NCBI GenBank assembly: GCA_905234795.1
Contig: CAJOIQ010000014.1
Coordinates: 1 to 45,677 of the forward strand
Reading direction: 5' to 3'
From: an uncultured Bacteroidales bacterium
GTDB lineage: Bacteria > Bacteroidota > Bacteroidia > Bacteroidales > UBA932
Length of the DNA stretch: 45,677 nucleotides
The stretch's first letter is position 1, and each line of letters begins with the position of its first letter. Below are positions 7,804 through 16,819 of this stretch, piece by piece. The notes below the pieces were generated by a model, which saw only the letters and a program-made list of their open reading frames with translations, had not been told where the DNA came from and made no database searches. The translations under genes and the position numbers were made by a program.

Positions 7804-10800
7804 ATGGCAATTGCAGATATACTGAAAACCATCTTCGGCTCCAAGAGCGACCGGGACATGAAGGCCATCCAGCCTGTCCTGGACCAAATCCTGAACATCT
7901 ATCCGGACATTGACCGGCTTTCCAACGACGAACTCCGCGCCCGCTCTCAGGCACTGAAGGCGCAGATTGCCGCCGTTGAAAAGCCGTTCGAAGACCGTAT
8001 CGCCGAAATCAAGCTGGAGCTTGAAAAAGATATTCCCGTGGCCCAGAAAGAGGCCCTGGCCAGCGAGAGCGACAAACTGGTGAAGGACGAGGACGAGGCC
8101 ATCGAGGTGGTTCTGAACCAGATTCTTCCCGAAGCCTTCGCCATCGTGAAATCCACGGCCCGCCGCTTTGCACAGAGCGAGAACGTGGAGGTGACGGCCT
8201 CCGACTTCGACAAACTCCTGGCCGCACAGGGAAGGGATTTCGTAGAGATTGATGGAGACAAAGCCATCTGGCACAACCACTGGGTGGCCGGCGGCAACGA
8301 GATTACCTGGGACATGGTGCACTACAATGTGCAGCTCATCGGCGGCATCGTCCTCAACGGCGGTGTCAAGACCAACAAGGAGCAGCGCGGTATGATTGCC
8401 GAAATGGCCACCGGTGAGGGTAAAACCCTGGTGGCAACGCTTCCCGTGTTCCTCAACGCGCTGGCGGGCAAGGGCGTGCACGTGGTTACCGTGAACGACT
8501 ATCTGGCCAAGCGTGACTCCGAGTGGATGGGCCCGCTGTACATGTTCCACGGCCTTAGCGTGGACTGCATCGACAAACATCAGCCCAACTCCGATTCCCG
8601 CCGCAAGGCATACGAATGCGACATCACCTTCGGCACCAACAACGAGTTCGGCTTCGACTACCTCCGAGACAACATGTGTTCCCGCATGACGGACCTGGTG
8701 CAGCGCAAGCACCATTATGCCATCGTGGACGAGGTGGACTCCGTGCTCATCGACGACGCCCGTACGCCCCTGATCATCTCCGGCCCCATGGAAAAGGCCA
8801 GCGGAGACGAGCAGTTCATGGAATATCGGCCCTATGTGGAAAACCTTTATAACAAGCAGCGCGCCCTCATCAACACCACCCTCAACGAGTCCAAGCGGCT
8901 GATCGCCGCCGGGGATGAGGCCGAAGGAGGCAAGCTCCTGTACCGCTGCTTCAAGGGCCTGCCCAAGTATCAGCCCCTCATCAAGTTCCTGAGCGAGCCC
9001 GGCATGAAAGCCCTCATGCAGAAGACCGAGGCCTACTACATGCAGGACAACGAGCGGGAGATGCCCGTGGTCACCGACGACCTCTACTTCGTGATCAATG
9101 AGGTACTTAACACGGTGGATATGACCGATAAAGGCCACGACACCCTGGCCGGCAGCGTGAGCGACCCCAACTTCTTCGTGCTGCCCGATATGGGAAGCGC
9201 CATCGCCGAAATCACCCACGACGCCTCCCTGAGCGCCGCCGAAAAGGCCGAGAAGAAAGACGCCCTCATGGAGGACTTCTCCCTCAAGAGCGAGCGCGTG
9301 CACACGGTAATCCAACTCCTGAAAGCCTACGCCATGTTCACCAAGGACGTGGACTACGTGATTGTGGACAACAAAGTGAAGATTGTGGACGAATCCACGG
9401 GCCGTATCATGGAAGGCCGACGCTGGAGCGACGGCTTGCACCAGGCCGTGGAAGCCAAGGAAAACGTGAAGGTGGAAGCCGCCACCCAGACCTTCGCCAC
9501 CATCACCCTGCAGAATTACTTCCGCATGTACCACAAGCTGGCGGGTATGACCGGTACGGCCGAAACCGAAGCCGGCGAATTCTGGGACATCTACAAACTG
9601 GACGTGGTGGTCATCCCCACCAACCGTCCCGTCATCCGTGACGACCAAAACGATATCATCTACAAGACCAAGAAGGCCAAGTTCAACGCCGTCATCGACA
9701 AAGTGGTGGAGCTCTCGGCCGCCGGAAGGCCGTGCCTGGTGGGTACCACCGACGTGGAAACCAGCGAACTGCTGGCCCGCATGATGAAGCTGCGCGGCAT
9801 TACGGCCGATGTCCTCAACGCCAAGGAGCATGCCCGTGAGGCCGAGATTGTGGCCAAGGCGGGTCTCAAGGGCCACGTGACCATCGCCACCAACATGGCG
9901 GGCCGTGGTACCGATATCAAGCTTTCCCCGGAGGTGAAGGAGGCGGGCGGCCTGGCCATCATCGGCACCACCCGTCACGATTCCCGCCGCGTGGACCGTC
10001 AGCTCCGCGGACGTGCCGGCCGTCAGGGAGACCCGGGTTCCTCCTGTTTCTACATTTCCCTGGAAGACGACCTCATGCGTAAGTTCGGCTCCGAAAGGAT
10101 TGCCGGCATCGTGGACAAGCTGGGCATGGAAGAAAACGAGGCCCTGGAAGCCTCCATGCTGTCCAAGGCCATCGAGAATGCCCAGAAGAAAGTGGAGGAG
10201 AACCACTTCGGCTGGCGCAAACGCACCCTGGAATACGACGACGTCATGAACTACCAGCGTGAAGCCGTGTACTCCCGCCGCCGCAACGCCCTTTCCGGTG
10301 AACGCATCGAGATCGATGTCCAGAACATGATGGAGGACACCGCCACCATCCTGGCCCAGCAGGCCGAGGGCATGAGCTATGAGGAGTTCGAGGAAATGGT
10401 CATCGGCAAGCTGTCCATCGACCTGGGCTTCGACGCCGACTTCTATGCCAATGCCAAGCCGCGCGAGATTGCCGACAAACTGGCCGCGCACATGCAGGAG
10501 GTGTATGAGCGCCGAATGAACACCATGGTGGAGAAAGTGAACCCCGTGATCAAGACCGTGTTCGAGAAGCAGGGGAGCATGTACGAGAACATCGCCATCC
10601 CCATCACCAACGGCAAGAAACAGCTCACCCTGAGCGTGAACCTCAAGAAAGCCTACGAAACCGAGAGCCGGGAGATTGCCAAGGCCCTCAGCCGCAACAT
10701 CATCCTGTTCTATATCGACGATTACTGGAAGCAGCACCTGCGCGATATGGACGACCTCCGTCAGAGCGTCCAGAACGCCGCCTATGAGCAAAAGGACCCG

Positions 10801-11118
10801 CTGGTGGTGTACAAGCTGGAGAGTTACAACCTGTTCACCGAGATGCTGGAGAAGCTGAACGAGGAAGTGCTTACCTTCCTGCTGCGCGCCTTCATCCCGC
10901 TGCGGGACGCCTCCGACGCCAGGGAGGCCCGTCCGGCCAGCCAGCCCAACCGCAACCTGCGCCAGATGCACCAGACCGACCCTTCCCAGCTTTCCACCAA
11001 CGGAGAACAGCGTTCGCGCATGCCCGTCCGCGTGGACAAGCAGGTGGGCCGAAACGACCCCTGCCCCTGCGGCAGCGGCCTCAAATACAAGAACTGCCAC
11101 GGAAAAGGCACGGTTTAA
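7804..11118 (+). CDS. secA: Preprotein translocase ATPase SecA
   Basis: SecA drives secretory proteins through the SecYEG channel at the inner membrane. The 1104-aa protein is longer than E. coli SecA (901 aa), as is usual in Bacteroidota. The Walker A motif MATGEGKT is at 201-208, the Walker B/DEAD-like DEVD at 309-312 is followed by DDARTPLIISG, and MAGRGTDI plus RQLRGRAGRQGDPGSS mark the second nucleotide-binding domain. The C-terminus ends in the SecB/lipid-binding zinc motif with C1087, C1089, C1098 and H1099. The start is supported by a promoter with exact spacing 33 bp upstream. A bactofilin gene follows after only 26 bp, with no visible terminator. Confidence 0.98.
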   Translation: MAIADILKTIFGSKSDRDMKAIQPVLDQILNIYPDIDRLSNDELRARSQALKAQIAAVEKPFEDRIAEIKLELEKDIPVAQKEALASESDKLVKDEDEAIEVVLNQILPEAFAIVKSTARRFAQSENVEVTASDFDKLLAAQGRDFVEIDGDKAIWHNHWVAGGNEITWDMVHYNVQLIGGIVLNGGVKTNKEQRGMIAEMATGEGKTLVATLPVFLNALAGKGVHVVTVNDYLAKRDSEWMGPLYMFHGLSVDCIDKHQPNSDSRRKAYECDITFGTNNEFGFDYLRDNMCSRMTDLVQRKHHYAIVDEVDSVLIDDARTPLIISGPMEKASGDEQFMEYRPYVENLYNKQRALINTTLNESKRLIAAGDEAEGGKLLYRCFKGLPKYQPLIKFLSEPGMKALMQKTEAYYMQDNEREMPVVTDDLYFVINEVLNTVDMTDKGHDTLAGSVSDPNFFVLPDMGSAIAEITHDASLSAAEKAEKKDALMEDFSLKSERVHTVIQLLKAYAMFTKDVDYVIVDNKVKIVDESTGRIMEGRRWSDGLHQAVEAKENVKVEAATQTFATITLQNYFRMYHKLAGMTGTAETEAGEFWDIYKLDVVVIPTNRPVIRDDQNDIIYKTKKAKFNAVIDKVVELSAAGRPCLVGTTDVETSELLARMMKLRGITADVLNAKEHAREAEIVAKAGLKGHVTIATNMAGRGTDIKLSPEVKEAGGLAIIGTTRHDSRRVDRQLRGRAGRQGDPGSSCFYISLEDDLMRKFGSERIAGIVDKLGMEENEALEASMLSKAIENAQKKVEENHFGWRKRTLEYDDVMNYQREAVYSRRRNALSGERIEIDVQNMMEDTATILAQQAEGMSYEEFEEMVIGKLSIDLGFDADFYANAKPREIADKLAAHMQEVYERRMNTMVEKVNPVIKTVFEKQGSMYENIAIPITNGKKQLTLSVNLKKAYETESREIAKALSRNIILFYIDDYWKQHLRDMDDLRQSVQNAAYEQKDPLVVYKLESYNLFTEMLEKLNEEVLTFLLRAFIPLRDASDAREARPASQPNRNLRQMHQTDPSQLSTNGEQRSRMPVRVDKQVGRNDPCPCGSGLKYKNCHGKGTV

Positions 11119-11144
11119 TACGAAACTATTATTAATCAATTCAT

Positions 11145-11558
11145 ATGGACAACAATGTAAATCTGAACGATGTCAGCCGCATTTCGGCGGGCACTTCCTT
11201 CAAGGGTGAAATCGTTACCACCGGAGATATCCGTATCGACGGTAAATTTGACGGTCGCCTCAATTCCAAAGGCCGGCTTGTGGCCGGAGAGAACGCCGTG
11301 GTGAACGGAGATGTCATTTGCCAGAACGTAGACTTCAGCGGCAAAATGGCCAAGGGTACTTTCTATGTGGCCGATACCCTGTCCCTCAAGAGCGGCTGCT
11401 CGGTGGCCGGTGACCTGCGCTACAAACGGCTCCAGGTGGAACTGGATGCCAGCATCTCCGGTACCCTGCGTGCCTTGAACGAGAATGAATTCGCGAAAGC
11501 GGCCGAGAAACAGCCGGTTAAAGCCGAGAAGAGCAATGAGACTGGGAAAGAAGAATAA
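11145..11558 (+). CDS. Bactofilin (first of a tandem pair)
   Basis: The 137-aa protein has the bactofilin (DUF583) pattern of short glycine-rich beta-strand turns: SFKGEIVTTGDIRIDGKFDG, then GRLVAGENAVVNGDV and DTLSLKSGCSVAGDL. These fold into a right-handed beta-helix that polymerises into filaments without nucleotide. Bactofilins scaffold cell-wall, stalk or polysaccharide machinery in other bacteria (family knowledge). The C-terminus ends in a charged Lys/Glu tail. It lies 26 bp behind secA, and a second bactofilin begins 34 bp after it, apparently in one operon. Its role here may be to position the exopolysaccharide machinery encoded downstream, which is inference. Confidence 0.88.
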   Translation: MDNNVNLNDVSRISAGTSFKGEIVTTGDIRIDGKFDGRLNSKGRLVAGENAVVNGDVICQNVDFSGKMAKGTFYVADTLSLKSGCSVAGDLRYKRLQVELDASISGTLRALNENEFAKAAEKQPVKAEKSNETGKEE

Positions 11559-11592
11559 CGTTTCCGTAGAAACAGAAAAAAACGAACAGATT

Positions 11593-11991
11593 ATGGCAAA
11601 CATTCCAACCCCCAATTCCAATATGAACGACGTGAACCGTATCGCTGTGGGCACCAAATTGATTGGTGACATGGCCAGCGGGAATGATATCCGCATCGAC
11701 GGCGAATTCGAAGGCCGTCTGTACTGTGCCGGCCGGGTAGTGGTCGGTGAAAAGGCTGTGCTCAAAGGCGACTTCTTCTGCGCCAACATTGACTTCAGCG
11801 GCACCATGACCGGCGGAAATATCTATGCCCGGGAAACCCTGTCTCTCAAGGCTGGCTGCACCATCGAAGGCGACCTCTTTTTCCAGCGTTTCCAGGTGGA
11901 ACTGGATTCCCGCTTCACTGGCTCCTGTAAAGTGCTCAAGGAAGGCGAATTTGATAAATTGAGCTCTTCCGTAGCCGCGTTGCTGAAATAG
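11593..11991 (+). CDS. Bactofilin (second of a tandem pair)
   Basis: The 132-aa protein parallels the preceding bactofilin almost segment by segment: MNDVNRIAVGTKLIGDM, then DIRIDGEFEGRL, GRVVVGEKAVLKGD, then a DFSG turn and a GCTIEGDL turn. This points to a tandem gene duplication. I chose the ATG at 11593 because it places the N-terminus level with that of the first copy. ATGs further upstream (11536, 11485) would overlap the first gene and add a low-complexity Lys/Glu stretch. Two non-identical bactofilins could co-polymerise or form separate filaments. The next gene starts 22 bp later. Confidence 0.85.
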   Translation: MANIPTPNSNMNDVNRIAVGTKLIGDMASGNDIRIDGEFEGRLYCAGRVVVGEKAVLKGDFFCANIDFSGTMTGGNIYARETLSLKAGCTIEGDLFFQRFQVELDSRFTGSCKVLKEGEFDKLSSSVAALLK

Positions 11992-12013
11992 AATTTAAAA
12001 TCGATAATCTATC

Positions 12014-14026
12014 ATGAGAAATTTAAAACTGTTTCTCGCAGGGGCACTGGCCCTGATGGCAGTGTCCTGCGTTTTGGATCCCGTTCCCGAGAACAACACC
12101 AAGAAGGAAGCCCTGGACGTCTTTGCCAAGGCCATTCCCGACGGGTATTCCACTTTTGTCCAGCTGACGGTGCCCGCCTCTACCAGCACCATTTACCTGG
12201 AGTACAAGGGTGCCGACGGCAAAAAAGTCACCGTGCCCCAGTCTGTAACCCCTAAGGTACAGGCCTCCACCGACGGCAAGGACCAGGAGCCCTTCGGCGT
12301 TGTGGATTTGCTCATCAAAAGCAAGGTGCGCACCACGGTGAGTGCCTATTACATCGCCGATGAAGCGGCAACCAAGGCTTCGTCCGAGACCCAGATTCCC
12401 GTTTTCGACGACGTTTACGTGGACAATACCGTCACCGGTAAATTCGGGACGGAGCGTTATGTGGTGATGCCCTGGAGTTTTGGCTGGGCCGACTGGCAAA
12501 CCAAGAGATATCCCGCCGACGTGGTGGTTTATGACCAGGCTCACAACCATACGCTGCGTTATGTGTTTGTGTATGCCGAGGCTAACAGCGTGGCTCCCAT
12601 GGGCTATGTCCTGGAGGATGCCTATGAGATTGTGGACCATGTAGCCGTGGGTTACAAATACAGTTATTGCAACGGTTGCTCCGGCTGCCAGTTCTGCATG
12701 CCCTGGGGCTGCTCCTGTGGCTGTGGCAGCACCAACCCGAACTTTGTGAGCAACGGCAATCTGGTAGACCAGGCCGTGGCCGATGGTGCTGTGGAAGAGA
12801 CCGAGGTCAATGAAGACGCCACGGAGGTAGTCCTTGGTGATGGCGCCTATCCCGAGCCCGCCACCTATGTGACCACCGACGGAGACTATACCATGTACCA
12901 TTCCAGCGGCGTCGTGATGTTTGACGACAGCTGGCCGGCCCTCCCTCAGGTGGGTGTTGACGGTACAGCCATCATGGACTACAACGACGTGGTGGTGGAC
13001 TATGACATCGAGGCTGTCACCGTGAGCGACAACCGCCTGGCCACCGAAGCCTGGCGTGAGCAGGTGAAGGTGGTCCTTCACGTGCGTGCCCTGGGCAGCA
13101 AGAGCATCTACCGCGTGGGTCTGTCCCTGGACAACTTCAACACGGACTATGTGCAGTCTGTGAGCGAGTACAAGACCCTGGACAGCTGGCAGAACCCGCA
13201 CGGAGAACTTCCTGCCTATGCAAGAGCCCAGGCTTTCCAGGAGAATTCCATCCACTACGATGCCGTTTCCGGTACCGAGTTTGAACGCAACACCAACCGT
13301 CCGGCCATCGAGATCGGCCAGCTGCCGGGTGGCTTCAACGGCACCAAATGGAACGCCGGCGCCGGTAAGGATACCTACATCTATAAGGGAGAACATGGCC
13401 TGGAGCAGGAGCATGTGATGAATCCCGCCCTCAAGATGTATGCCGCCTGGGGTGGCCCTCATGAGGATCAGTACAGCGAAAAGCTGAAGGATGTGAAGGA
13501 ACCCGAAACCCTGGCCAGCATGCAGAAGTTCACCTTCTACAACACCGTGCCCGGCTATGTGAACGTGACCGGCGGTCTGTACACCTACACCGTCGTCTAT
13601 CACATGAAATCCCGTGCCGATATGGAACCCGCCCAGCGTGAAGCCGCCAAGCAGAACATGATCGAAGCCGTGATGAACAACATGGCCCAGAACTTCTTCG
13701 CGGTGAAACAGGACTTCGCTCCCATCGGCCTCAAGGGTTATGAGCCCCTGGACTACAAGACCAAGGACAACCACGTCTATGCCACCGAGTACCAGAAGTT
13801 CTTCAACCAGAATGCCGACCACCTGAGCGCCGATGTCACCTATCAGGCTTCCAACGGGCAGATCTGGGCCTTCAAGTGCCCCACGCTCACCCGTCACACC
13901 TGGGAGAGAATGTACTTCTCCAACGCCTATCCTCACTTCAAGGAGTGGGTGCTTTCCAATGGCGCCCAGGCTCAGGACTGGTACAAGAAAGACGTAGATT
14001 ACACCTACCTCACCTGTCAATGGTAA
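12014..14026 (+). CDS. LruC-domain-like surface lipoprotein with a cysteine-rich loop
   Basis: The 670-aa protein has a lipoprotein signal (LMAVSC, C19). A mid-section (FDDSWPALPQVG, then DYNDVVVDYDIEA and a strand pair with VKVVLHVRALG) resembles the LruC/DUF4842 domain of Bacteroidota lipoproteins, and the end (EWVLSNGAQAQDWY) fits that family's closing segment. Between about 219 and 237 it carries seven cysteines in 19 residues (spacing C-x2-C-x2-C-x2-C-x4-C-x-C-x-C), rare in an exported Bacteroidota lipoprotein. The cluster could bind metal or form disulfides. The gene sits between the bactofilins and the exopolysaccharide-like block and is followed after 44 bp by the HEAT-like gene. Its function is unknown. 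Confidence 0.7.
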   Translation: MRNLKLFLAGALALMAVSCVLDPVPENNTKKEALDVFAKAIPDGYSTFVQLTVPASTSTIYLEYKGADGKKVTVPQSVTPKVQASTDGKDQEPFGVVDLLIKSKVRTTVSAYYIADEAATKASSETQIPVFDDVYVDNTVTGKFGTERYVVMPWSFGWADWQTKRYPADVVVYDQAHNHTLRYVFVYAEANSVAPMGYVLEDAYEIVDHVAVGYKYSYCNGCSGCQFCMPWGCSCGCGSTNPNFVSNGNLVDQAVADGAVEETEVNEDATEVVLGDGAYPEPATYVTTDGDYTMYHSSGVVMFDDSWPALPQVGVDGTAIMDYNDVVVDYDIEAVTVSDNRLATEAWREQVKVVLHVRALGSKSIYRVGLSLDNFNTDYVQSVSEYKTLDSWQNPHGELPAYARAQAFQENSIHYDAVSGTEFERNTNRPAIEIGQLPGGFNGTKWNAGAGKDTYIYKGEHGLEQEHVMNPALKMYAAWGGPHEDQYSEKLKDVKEPETLASMQKFTFYNTVPGYVNVTGGLYTYTVVYHMKSRADMEPAQREAAKQNMIEAVMNNMAQNFFAVKQDFAPIGLKGYEPLDYKTKDNHVYATEYQKFFNQNADHLSADVTYQASNGQIWAFKCPTLTRHTWERMYFSNAYPHFKEWVLSNGAQAQDWYKKDVDYTYLTCQW

Positions 14027-14070
14027 AAGGTTTACCCTAAGAAAAAAGATATTGTGCGAAAGCCCGTGTG

Positions 14071-15264
14071 ATGGACTACTACGTACTGTCGCGCTACGCG
14101 TACTGGAAATATTACTTCCTAATCCTGTATTACCGGCTGGCCGAATACCCGCCGGCAATACGGGTTTGGGTGATTTTCGGTGCCATCAGCCTGGTACTGA
14201 TAGTAGCCATCGTTATAGGCAACTTGGCCCGTTCGGTACGCACTGTGGCCGATGCCCGTGGCGTCGAGCACAATTATAAGCAATACTGGGACAAGATGAA
14301 GGAGATTGCCCTGGAACCGCGTACACTGGAGCCGCTGGAGATATCGGCAGCCCTGGAGCTCCCCAAGAACTTCAAGATGCACGAATACACCCACCGGCGT
14401 TACGTCCCCATGCTCATCGACATGTACCGGCAGTTCGGAGAACAGATGAACAAGATCAACTGGCAGCGTATGCTCCAGGTGCTCAAGATGCCCATCTACT
14501 TCGAGGAACAGGTGCGTTCCCGCAATACCCGCAAACGTATAGTGGCTTTCAAGAATGTGGCCGATATGGACGCCAACCTGAAGGAAGCCGTCGCGTCGCG
14601 TTACCTTTTTGCCAAGGACCGCAAACTGCAGAACAACGCACGTCTTCATGCGGCCCGCTTTGGCACCTCCTATCCCTTCAAGGTGCTGCTGGAGGACCCT
14701 AATCTGGTGTTCACCGACGAAATGGTGGTAAAGTTCCACAACGTGCTGGTATATCGTCAGCAGAACGGCATGTCCATGCCCAACTTCATCCACTGGTGCA
14801 ACCGTACCCCTATCAACGAAGAACTCCGCATCTTCGCCATCAACGAAATCCGGCTTTTCCACCGCCGTGAGGACTGCGCAGAAATGTTGTCCATGCTCAT
14901 CAACAGCCGTGATGAGAGATTTTCCTGCGCCCTCATCAAGGCGTTGGGCGCCATGGAATACGTTCCGGCCGAAAAAGAGTTCTGCCGCCGCTACCTGAGC
15001 GCCTCCTATACCGAGCGCCAGGAGCTGGCCGAAGCCCTGGGTGCCATCAATTCCGGCAACCCCAAGGTGCTGCAGTTCCTGGAGGACGACTTCATGCAGA
15101 CCACCGATTATGTGACCCGCATGATGCTGCTTCGCGTGATCCATAACTATGGGACCATCGGCCAGGAGGCCTACCAGCGCCTCAAGGAGGATGCTCCCAA
15201 GGAGTTTGCCATTTACTTCGAGCATATTGAGTGTGACCTGATAGACAGCAGAAGATATGCCTGA
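14071..15264 (+). CDS. Membrane-anchored HEAT-repeat-like protein of the exopolysaccharide-like operon
   Basis: The protein of about 397 aa has one strong membrane helix (about residues 32-52, IFGAISLVLIVAIVIGNLA). A long helical cytoplasmic region follows, whose paired helices (for example ALIKALGAMEYVPAEKEFC, then LAEALGAINSGNPKVLQFL) look like HEAT repeats. No catalytic motif is visible. The ATG at 14071 is chosen; a GTG directly before it at 14068 is the alternative. The gene overlaps the GT2 synthase gene by 8 bp, so the two products are probably partners: it could be the co-polymerase, adaptor or regulatory subunit of the synthase, comparable in position to Alg44 or PgaD (inference). 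Confidence 0.7.
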   Translation: MDYYVLSRYAYWKYYFLILYYRLAEYPPAIRVWVIFGAISLVLIVAIVIGNLARSVRTVADARGVEHNYKQYWDKMKEIALEPRTLEPLEISAALELPKNFKMHEYTHRRYVPMLIDMYRQFGEQMNKINWQRMLQVLKMPIYFEEQVRSRNTRKRIVAFKNVADMDANLKEAVASRYLFAKDRKLQNNARLHAARFGTSYPFKVLLEDPNLVFTDEMVVKFHNVLVYRQQNGMSMPNFIHWCNRTPINEELRIFAINEIRLFHRREDCAEMLSMLINSRDERFSCALIKALGAMEYVPAEKEFCRRYLSASYTERQELAEALGAINSGNPKVLQFLEDDFMQTTDYVTRMMLLRVIHNYGTIGQEAYQRLKEDAPKEFAIYFEHIECDLIDSRRYA

Positions 15265-16819
15265 GTGGGTGATTCAATGGTTCAGTTACTTTGTGGTGGT
15301 CTATTCCACCCTGGTGATATCCAGCTATATCGCCATGGCCGTGCTGGCTTTCCTGGAACACAGGAAGCACTACACGTACCATGACGATGCCTATACCATC
15401 GGAGAACTGAAGAAAAGTCCATACACCCCCGGCGTATCCATCGTGGCACCCGCCTACAATGAGGAAAAAACCGTTATCACCAATGTGAAATCCCTTCTGA
15501 GTCTGGATTATCCGGACTTCGAGGTAGTCATTGTGAACGACGGTTCCAAGGACAGGACCCTGGAACTCCTCATCGAGAACTTCGACCTGGTGAAGGTCCC
15601 GTATGCCTATGTAGAGAAAATTAAAACCAAGCCCTTCAAGGGCCTGTACAAGACCAAGAGCGACAATCCCGCGTTCAAGCGCCTCACCGTGGTGGACAAG
15701 GTGAACGGCGGTACCAAGGCCGATGCCTCCAACGCCGGCGTGAACGTGGTGTCCAACAAGTTCTTCGTATGTACCGACGTGGACTGCGTGCTGGAAAAGA
15801 ACGCCCTTTACCGCATGATCTGGCCCACCATGGCATCCACGCGCCGCGTCATTGCCGTGAGCGCCACCATGCGTATGAGCAACGGTTCCATCGTGGAGGA
15901 CGGTAAGATGGTGGAGACGCATCCCCCGCACGATATGATTCCGCTGTTCCAGGACCTGGAGTACACGCGTTCCTTCCTCATCGGCAAAACCGCCCTCAGC
16001 CGCATCAATGCCATGCAGAACGTGTCCGGCGGCTTCGGCATGTTCGACAGGGAAGTGGTGATTAAGGCCGGCGGCTACGACGGAGACTCCTTTGCCGAGG
16101 ACATGGACATGGTGGCCCGCATGATCCGCTATTGCTGCGATGCCGGAGAAGAATACCGTGTGGTGCAGATTCCCGAAACCTGCTGCTGGACCGAGGGACC
16201 GCCCAACTTCAAGGTGCTCAACCGCCAGCGTACGCGCTGGGGCCGCGGCCTGTTCCAGTTCTTCACCGTCCACCGGGACATGCTGTTCAACCGGAACTAC
16301 CGCCAGTACGGTATGCTCACGCTGCCGTACATCCTCATTTTCGAGCTCACGGCTCCCGTCATCGAGTTCCTGGGCTACCTCATGGTGCTGGGGCTTCTGG
16401 TGGAGTGGGCCATCAACTGGAGCACCATCTGGATTGCGTTCGTGGGCCTGTATATCTTTGCCCAGCTGCTTACTGTTGTCATCATCTCTTATGACCTGTG
16501 GGTGGGAACCTCCTTCAAGGACCGTAAGGATTACCTGTGGTTTGTGCTGGCTTCCTTGCTGGAACCGTTCTTCTACCATCCCATCAATGTCTACTTTAGC
16601 CTGCGCGGCTATGTGAAGCAGATCCTGGGTACCCAGATGGTTTGGGGTAACATGACCCGAAAAGGTGTGCAGAGCGCCGCCAAACCCGCCAATGCCGACA
16701 AAAAGCAGTCGCCTCCCGGAGAGGCCGGTGCCACTGCCGCTGCCGATGCCGCCACATCCGTCGCCGCCATTAAATCGGCCGTAGAAGAAGAAAAGAAGGA
16801 GGAGAAGACCGATGCGTAA
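15257..16819 (+). CDS. Processive GT2 polysaccharide synthase (PgaC/BcsA-like)
   Basis: The 520-aa inner-membrane enzyme is expected to polymerise a nucleotide sugar and pass the chain through its own channel. An N-terminal helix lies at about 8-33. The GT2 core has APAYNEE, NDG (94-96), DVD at 174-176, an ED pair at 281-282 (SFAEDMDM, the base) and QRTRW at 324-328, the QxxRW signature of processive beta-glycosyltransferases. Two or three helices at about 355-418 and another near 430-450 follow. The C-terminus is a low-complexity Ala/Lys/Glu tail without a visible PilZ domain. The gene overlaps both neighbours by 8 bp. The sugar is unknown; a PNAG-, hyaluronan- or cellulose-type beta-glycan are all open. 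Confidence 0.85.
   Translation: MPEWVIQWFSYFVVVYSTLVISSYIAMAVLAFLEHRKHYTYHDDAYTIGELKKSPYTPGVSIVAPAYNEEKTVITNVKSLLSLDYPDFEVVIVNDGSKDRTLELLIENFDLVKVPYAYVEKIKTKPFKGLYKTKSDNPAFKRLTVVDKVNGGTKADASNAGVNVVSNKFFVCTDVDCVLEKNALYRMIWPTMASTRRVIAVSATMRMSNGSIVEDGKMVETHPPHDMIPLFQDLEYTRSFLIGKTALSRINAMQNVSGGFGMFDREVVIKAGGYDGDSFAEDMDMVARMIRYCCDAGEEYRVVQIPETCCWTEGPPNFKVLNRQRTRWGRGLFQFFTVHRDMLFNRNYRQYGMLTLPYILIFELTAPVIEFLGYLMVLGLLVEWAINWSTIWIAFVGLYIFAQLLTVVIISYDLWVGTSFKDRKDYLWFVLASLLEPFFYHPINVYFSLRGYVKQILGTQMVWGNMTRKGVQSAAKPANADKKQSPPGEAGATAAADAATSVAAIKSAVEEEKKEEKTDA

Noticed and set aside
7777..11139. A very long open frame on the minus strand opposite secA
   Set aside because: It mirrors secA exactly, has a low-complexity His/Val/Gly-rich translation and no family features. 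High third-position GC creates such shadows. The same holds for the long antisense frames opposite bglX, susC, the HTCS and the lipoprotein genes.
11485..11592. Longer N-terminus for the second bactofilin
   Set aside because: It would overlap the first bactofilin in another frame and add a low-complexity basic tail not seen in the paralog.
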